DNA of 44,869 nt from positions 1 to 44,869 of the forward strand of contig CAYJPA010000048.1 of the NCBI GenBank assembly GCA_964371945.1. The letters are read 5' to 3'. Each line of letters begins with the position of its first letter. Position 1 is the first letter of the stretch. The notes under the pieces are model-generated. The model worked only from the letters and a program-made list of their open reading frames with translations, was not told where the DNA came from and did no database searches. Both the position numbers and the translations under genes were made by a program. This DNA is from CAYJPA01 sp964371945. GTDB lineage: Bacteria; Chloroflexota; Chloroflexia; Thermomicrobiales; UBA6265. This document shows, piece after piece, positions 41,714-44,869 of this stretch.

Positions 41714-42328
41714 ATGACAACCCGACTTGAACTACGGACCGCCGTGCGACGCCGGCTGGAGGATACGAGCGTCACTCCGTTATGGGATGACGCGACGTTG
41801 AACGATCTGATCGCGGATGCGATCCAGAGGTATGGGGCGCGCTTCCCGGCCGAGCGCTCGGCTTCAGTCGTCGTTTCGGCCGGCGAGACCAGTGTTCCGG
41901 TATCGCCCGCGATCGAGGCAAATCAGATCGTGCGGGTGCTCGATCCGTCAGGAGAGGTCGTTCCGCGCACCACGTCGTCGTTGAGCGACGGCCACCAAGC
42001 CTCCGGGCCGACGTGGCGATGGTGGAACGGAAGCCTGGTGCTCGCACACGGCGCCGATGCCGGAACCTGGTGGATCGATTATCTCGGAGCGCGTACTCCG
42101 CCGCCGGACGACGTGTCCGCGGTCGATGTGATCGCCGGCGACGAGGAGATCGTTGTTCTGGTGACCGCGGCGGCGGCACTGCGACGGCGTTCGATCGAGG
42201 ACGCCAAACGGGGTTTGACTCGCGGCATCAACGCGATCGCAACTGCCGCGGACTCGCTCGATCGCGAAGCCGAACAACGCATCCAATCCCGCCGCCGCCG
42301 AGCTCGCGGCGGCCACCTGGTCGAATAG
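41714..42328 (+). CDS. Phage head-tail adaptor-like protein
   Basis: The 204-residue protein starts MTTRLELRTAVRRRLEDTSVTPLWDDATLNDLIADAIQRYGARFP, the pattern of gp6-like phage adaptors (a helical pair with WDDATLNxxIxxAI). A beta-rich middle follows (VVVSAGETSVPVSP, QIVRVLDPSG, WWNGSLVLAHG), then a helical C-terminus rich in arginine. It lies between portal and gpF-like genes, as expected for a connector. Confidence 0.72.
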   Translation: MTTRLELRTAVRRRLEDTSVTPLWDDATLNDLIADAIQRYGARFPAERSASVVVSAGETSVPVSPAIEANQIVRVLDPSGEVVPRTTSSLSDGHQASGPTWRWWNGSLVLAHGADAGTWWIDYLGARTPPPDDVSAVDVIAGDEEIVVLVTAAAALRRRSIEDAKRGLTRGINAIATAADSLDREAEQRIQSRRRRARGGHLVE

Positions 42329-42343
42329 TGGGCCATCTTCGTT

Positions 42344-42368
42344 GTAGGGGAGCCACCCGCGGGCTCCC
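42344..42368. repeat. GTAGGGG hairpin repeat
   Basis: GTAGGGGAGCC followed by ACCCGCG and GGCTCCC gives a 7-bp stem (42348-42354 with 42362-42368). Confidence 0.6.
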
Positions 42369-42446
42369 ACGCCGGAGGCCCGACAGGGCCGGCGCGCACG
42401 CATCGCCGCGGGTCGGCTCCTCATTCCGCTTGCGGTGGGGCGCGCT

Positions 42447-42554
42447 CCCCTCGCCTGCCACAGCGGGAGAGGGATCGGAGGTGAGGGCCAAATCGGTGCC
42501 ATTCGACCGCGTTCCGCTCGCCTGCCATAGCGGGAGAGGGACCGGGGGTGAGGG
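42447..42554. repeat. Pair of 41-bp direct repeats, 67 bp apart
   Basis: CTCGCCTGCCAYAGCGGGAG and GTGAGGG occur at 42447-42487 and again at 42514-42554 with a few differences. The second copy supplies the GGGGGTGAGGG region before the gpF-like start. This resembles a common intergenic CCCTCTCCCGCT element. Confidence 0.8.
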
Positions 42555-42559
42555 TTCAA

Positions 42560-42844
42560 ATGCCAATTGGATTTGATGCCGGCGATTTCGGCGGCGATCG
42601 GCGCAACCCGGACGGAATATCGCCAGGGGCGTTTTCAGAGATTGTCCGCGGCGGTCAACCGTTGGTCGGGCAAGTTTGGTCGCGATGGGAAACGGCCGAG
42701 GATGAGCTGGTTTGTCCCGAATGCGGACCGCTCGACGGCGAATCGTGGCCGCTTGGAGAGGGTCCGGAGCCACCTCTGCACAACCATTGCCGGTGCGAGC
42801 GGGTGGTCGCATTCGTGGCTTTTTCTAGTCGACAAGACGACTAG
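42560..42844 (+). CDS. Mu gpF-type minor head protein fragment
   Basis: The 94-residue protein ends with VCPECGPLDGESWPLGEG, then PPLHNHCRCERVVAF, which is the zinc-binding C-terminal signature of phage Mu gpF/SPP1 gp7 minor head proteins (CxxC with HxxCxC). The long N-terminal helical domain of full-length members is missing, so it is either a stand-alone domain or a remnant. The residues SSRQDD and the stop are encoded by an 8-bp array. It precedes the tail-like gene. Confidence 0.78.
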   Translation: MPIGFDAGDFGGDRRNPDGISPGAFSEIVRGGQPLVGQVWSRWETAEDELVCPECGPLDGESWPLGEGPEPPLHNHCRCERVVAFVAFSSRQDD

Positions 42845-42856
42845 TCGACAAAGGAG
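42825..42856 (+). repeat. 8-bp array joining the gpF-like and tail-like genes
   Basis: CTAGTCGA, CAAGACGA, CTAGTCGA and CAAAGGAG are consecutive. The array contains the last codons and TAG of the gpF-like gene and the AAGGAG site of the next gene. Confidence 0.9.
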
Positions 42857-42862
42857 TGAGCG

Positions 42863-44677
42863 ATGGTGCAAACCGCCGACGTGATGATCGACGGCGTCGG
42901 ATACATGCTTGTGCCCGGCACGTATCACCGCGCGAACGATGGCGAGCCGGACGGCCGCGCGGGGAAATGGGTCCAGCGTGATTTTGTCGGTGGGCAGCGG
43001 CGGGCGATCGCGCTCGAACGCGATCGCGGCTGGGACGCCGAAGGTGTCGGCCCGGCGCTGGGCGGTCAAGCGGTCGAGCCGTGGCCGAATTACGAGGCGT
43101 ATACCGACTCTGGACTATCCGGGCGTACCGTCTCCGCGACAACCAGGATCGCGTCCGCGGTCGCTGGATCACGCGCCTATTACGGCAACGGGCGCTACTG
43201 GTATGAGTCGCCGCTCCTCACGGGCGGCTCGTGGACTGGGTTCACGCAAAAATTCGACGCCGGCGCGGGTAAATCGATCACCGACGCTTCGGCGTATCAG
43301 GACAACATCGCGATCTGTTTCGGGTCCACACTCGACATCCAGGTCTACGACGTCTCCGCGGGCAGCGCGGCGGCTTTGCTCGCGGGTGAAAAGGGCGGCA
43401 TTTGCGTGGGATACGCCGGACGGTTGCTTTACAGCAATCCCGCGGCCGGCAGCCTGCATCAGCTCAGGCTGACCACCGGCGGCGGGATCGACACCCGCTT
43501 GCTCGATTCCCCGATTGTACGAATGGCGCTCCACGGGGGCAAGGCGGTCATTGTCACCCGCTCCAGCATGTATCAGCTCGGCGGTAAGAGCGATCCCGCG
43601 ACCGGGAAGTGGATCGGAGAGCCGGAGCCAATCTTTTCGCATGGCATCTGGACCGGGGATCAGGACTACGCCTTTCTCACCAGCTTCGGCGGCAAGCTCT
43701 ACACCTGGCTGGCCGGTCAGGTGATGGAATGGAATCCGAACGCCGGCGCGTCCAAACAGGGTTGGCGATCGACCGGACTTGAAGGCCGGGATTGCTATGG
43801 CGGAGTCGTGGCCGGCGACAAGCTGATCGTCTGCCTGACGAACCGGCAGGGCGTTTCCGAAACCTGGGCATTCGACGGCACCGGGTGGTGGATGATCAAT
43901 TCCCGGACGACCGGCATCTCGTGCTGGCCGGTCTTTGTCGCGGGCGCTGGTGCGCGCGACGCGATCACTTTTCGCAGCGGATCCTCGTCAATCACCTACG
44001 ATCTCCTGCGTCTGGTCTATCGGGACGCGGTCAACCACAACTATCGTTCCAGCGGCAGCTACAAATCGTCGTTGATCGATGCCGGGGAGCGGGACAAATA
44101 CAAAGCCTGGCGGGCGATCGGCGCCAGCTTCGCGACCCCGGAGGATCGCGGCAATACCGCATCGGTCGATGTCACCAACATCGAGATCGGATACTCGATC
44201 GACGGCGGGCTGAACTTCGCTACCCATCTCACCGCTTCGCCGTTCGATCCAACGGATCGGGTTCTCGAGCTGGAGCAAAAGATCATCGGCGGCTCCCCCG
44301 AGAGCAAAACGATTCAGCTCCGGATCGCATGGTCCAGCGTTTCAGACTGGGCGCCGGCGCTGACCGGAATCTGGGTCGAGTACGAGCTCATCGGCTCGCC
44401 CTCGCGACGCCGCAAATGGCGATTCTCGGTCATGGCCAGAGACGGATTGGTGCTCCGAGACGGCACGGTCGATTCCAGAACGGGACGTGAGATCGCCGCC
44501 GAAATCTGGAGCTTGTGGGACGCCGGCATCACGCTGGCGCTGCGGGATGTCGATTACGACATCACGGCCAGGGAGTTCGGCGCACGGATCGCGGGAATCA
44601 GCGAAGAGATTCAGAAACCGGCGGACAGCAACCGTTGGGCCGACAGCACGTTGAAACTCGTCATGGTCGAAGTGTGA
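42863..44677 (+). CDS. Large phage tail-like structural protein
   Basis: The 604-residue protein has an N-terminal segment (YMLVPGTYHRANDGEPDGRAG), then six or so repeated beta-blade-like segments with Gly-Trp/Tyr patterns between residues 100 and 370 (GGICVGYAGRLLYSNP, GGKAVIVTRSSMYQLG, GGKLYTWLAGQVMEW), suggesting a beta-propeller. A C-terminal beta-rich domain follows (ALTGIWVEYELIGSPSRRRKW, then LRDVDYDITAREFGARI). No catalytic motif is seen. Its place after the head genes suggests a tail fibre or adhesin-like protein. The last codons (LVMVEV and stop) recur in the tandem repeats that follow. Confidence 0.65.
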   Translation: MVQTADVMIDGVGYMLVPGTYHRANDGEPDGRAGKWVQRDFVGGQRRAIALERDRGWDAEGVGPALGGQAVEPWPNYEAYTDSGLSGRTVSATTRIASAVAGSRAYYGNGRYWYESPLLTGGSWTGFTQKFDAGAGKSITDASAYQDNIAICFGSTLDIQVYDVSAGSAAALLAGEKGGICVGYAGRLLYSNPAAGSLHQLRLTTGGGIDTRLLDSPIVRMALHGGKAVIVTRSSMYQLGGKSDPATGKWIGEPEPIFSHGIWTGDQDYAFLTSFGGKLYTWLAGQVMEWNPNAGASKQGWRSTGLEGRDCYGGVVAGDKLIVCLTNRQGVSETWAFDGTGWWMINSRTTGISCWPVFVAGAGARDAITFRSGSSSITYDLLRLVYRDAVNHNYRSSGSYKSSLIDAGERDKYKAWRAIGASFATPEDRGNTASVDVTNIEIGYSIDGGLNFATHLTASPFDPTDRVLELEQKIIGGSPESKTIQLRIAWSSVSDWAPALTGIWVEYELIGSPSRRRKWRFSVMARDGLVLRDGTVDSRTGREIAAEIWSLWDAGITLALRDVDYDITAREFGARIAGISEEIQKPADSNRWADSTLKLVMVEV

Positions 44678-44869
44678 TCTCCGCCCTAAACGGGTCCTTT
44701 GCAACGTGTAGGGGCGGTTCGTGAACACCCAACGCGTCCAATACTCGTCATGGTCGAAGTCTGATGCGCCCCCAGCAGGATCGTATGCGACGTGTAGGGG
44801 CGGTTCGTGAACCGCCCAACGCGTCCAATACTCGTCATGGTCGAAGTCTGATGCGCCCCCAGCAGGATC
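44656..44869. repeat. 86-bp tandem repeats derived from the end of the tail gene
   Basis: ACTCGTCATGGTCGAAGT starts at 44656 (in the gene), 44743 and 44829, a spacing of 87 and 86 bp. Each unit also carries GTAGGGGCGGTTCGTGAAC and CAACGCGTCCAAT (44708, 44794); the second unit has the full GGGCGGTTC/GAACCGCCC hairpin. The array reaches the window edge. Confidence 0.9.

Noticed and set aside
30677..42856. 8-bp arrays considered as CRISPR arrays or phage attachment sites.
   Set aside because: Units are 8 bp without spacers and vary at most positions; no cas genes or integrase are present.

Overview
The window reads as a chromosomal segment of a high-GC bacterium, most likely a Chloroflexota of the Thermomicrobia type. 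That placement is an inference from the protein mix, the GC-rich code and the short GTAGGGG hairpin repeats; no rRNA or other marker is present. The assembly is imperfect. There is a 10-N gap flanked by poly-C/poly-G at about 38,690-38,752, and two frameshifts lie in one small operon, one of them in a homopolymer, so single-base indels should be treated as possibly technical.

Left part (about 0.4-28 kb) is ordinary chromosome. A minus-strand run holds a 3-hydroxyacyl-CoA dehydrogenase, mnmA, a DUF433/DUF5615 toxin-antitoxin pair whose toxin carries an in-frame amber codon, and a catabolic-looking cluster (VOC protein, glutamine-amidotransferase-like protein, GNAT, amidohydrolase, Gfo/Idh/MocA oxidoreductase, dienelactone hydrolase). 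A decaying azlC-azlD-GNAT operon follows. It is divergent from an XRE/MmyB-type regulator that overlaps a methyltransferase gene. Next come a Tet(M)-like ribosomal protection GTPase with a leader ORF and hairpin, a berberine-bridge-type flavoenzyme, a five-PAS GGDEF-EAL protein, an epimerase, a TfoX-like protein, an AbrB/PIN toxin-antitoxin pair with a clear promoter and operator, an Ldh-family dehydrogenase and a secreted protein with two DUF4352-like repeats.

Right part (about 28.3-44.9 kb) is accessory. Two plus-strand blocks of phage morphogenesis-like genes are separated by 8 kb. Block 1 is a zinc-finger-like protein, a small coiled-coil/TM protein, the large terminase, a short acidic protein and an HK97-like major capsid protein. 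Block 2 is the portal, an adaptor, a Mu gpF-type fragment and a large tail-like protein. No integrase, tape measure, lysin or replication gene is visible. Between the blocks lie an orphan response regulator, an MmeI-like restriction-modification gene broken into one N-terminal piece and two different C-terminal pieces, an SDH/Clp-fold protease cassette, a HigB/Gp49-like toxin remnant with an intact antitoxin, a cupin and two paralogous secreted cysteine proteins.

The most unusual signal is a family of degenerate tandem arrays with a strict 8-bp period (roughly NAGNCGAY) or 7-bp period (GCTNGNG, AGCTCCA, TCTCAAG). They form most gene junctions of the phage-like blocks. They often encode the last residues and stop codon of one gene and end in the ribosome-binding site of the next. 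One 7-bp array lies inside the portal coding sequence, and three compound 8-to-7 bp arrays open the window. I know of no described family that matches this.
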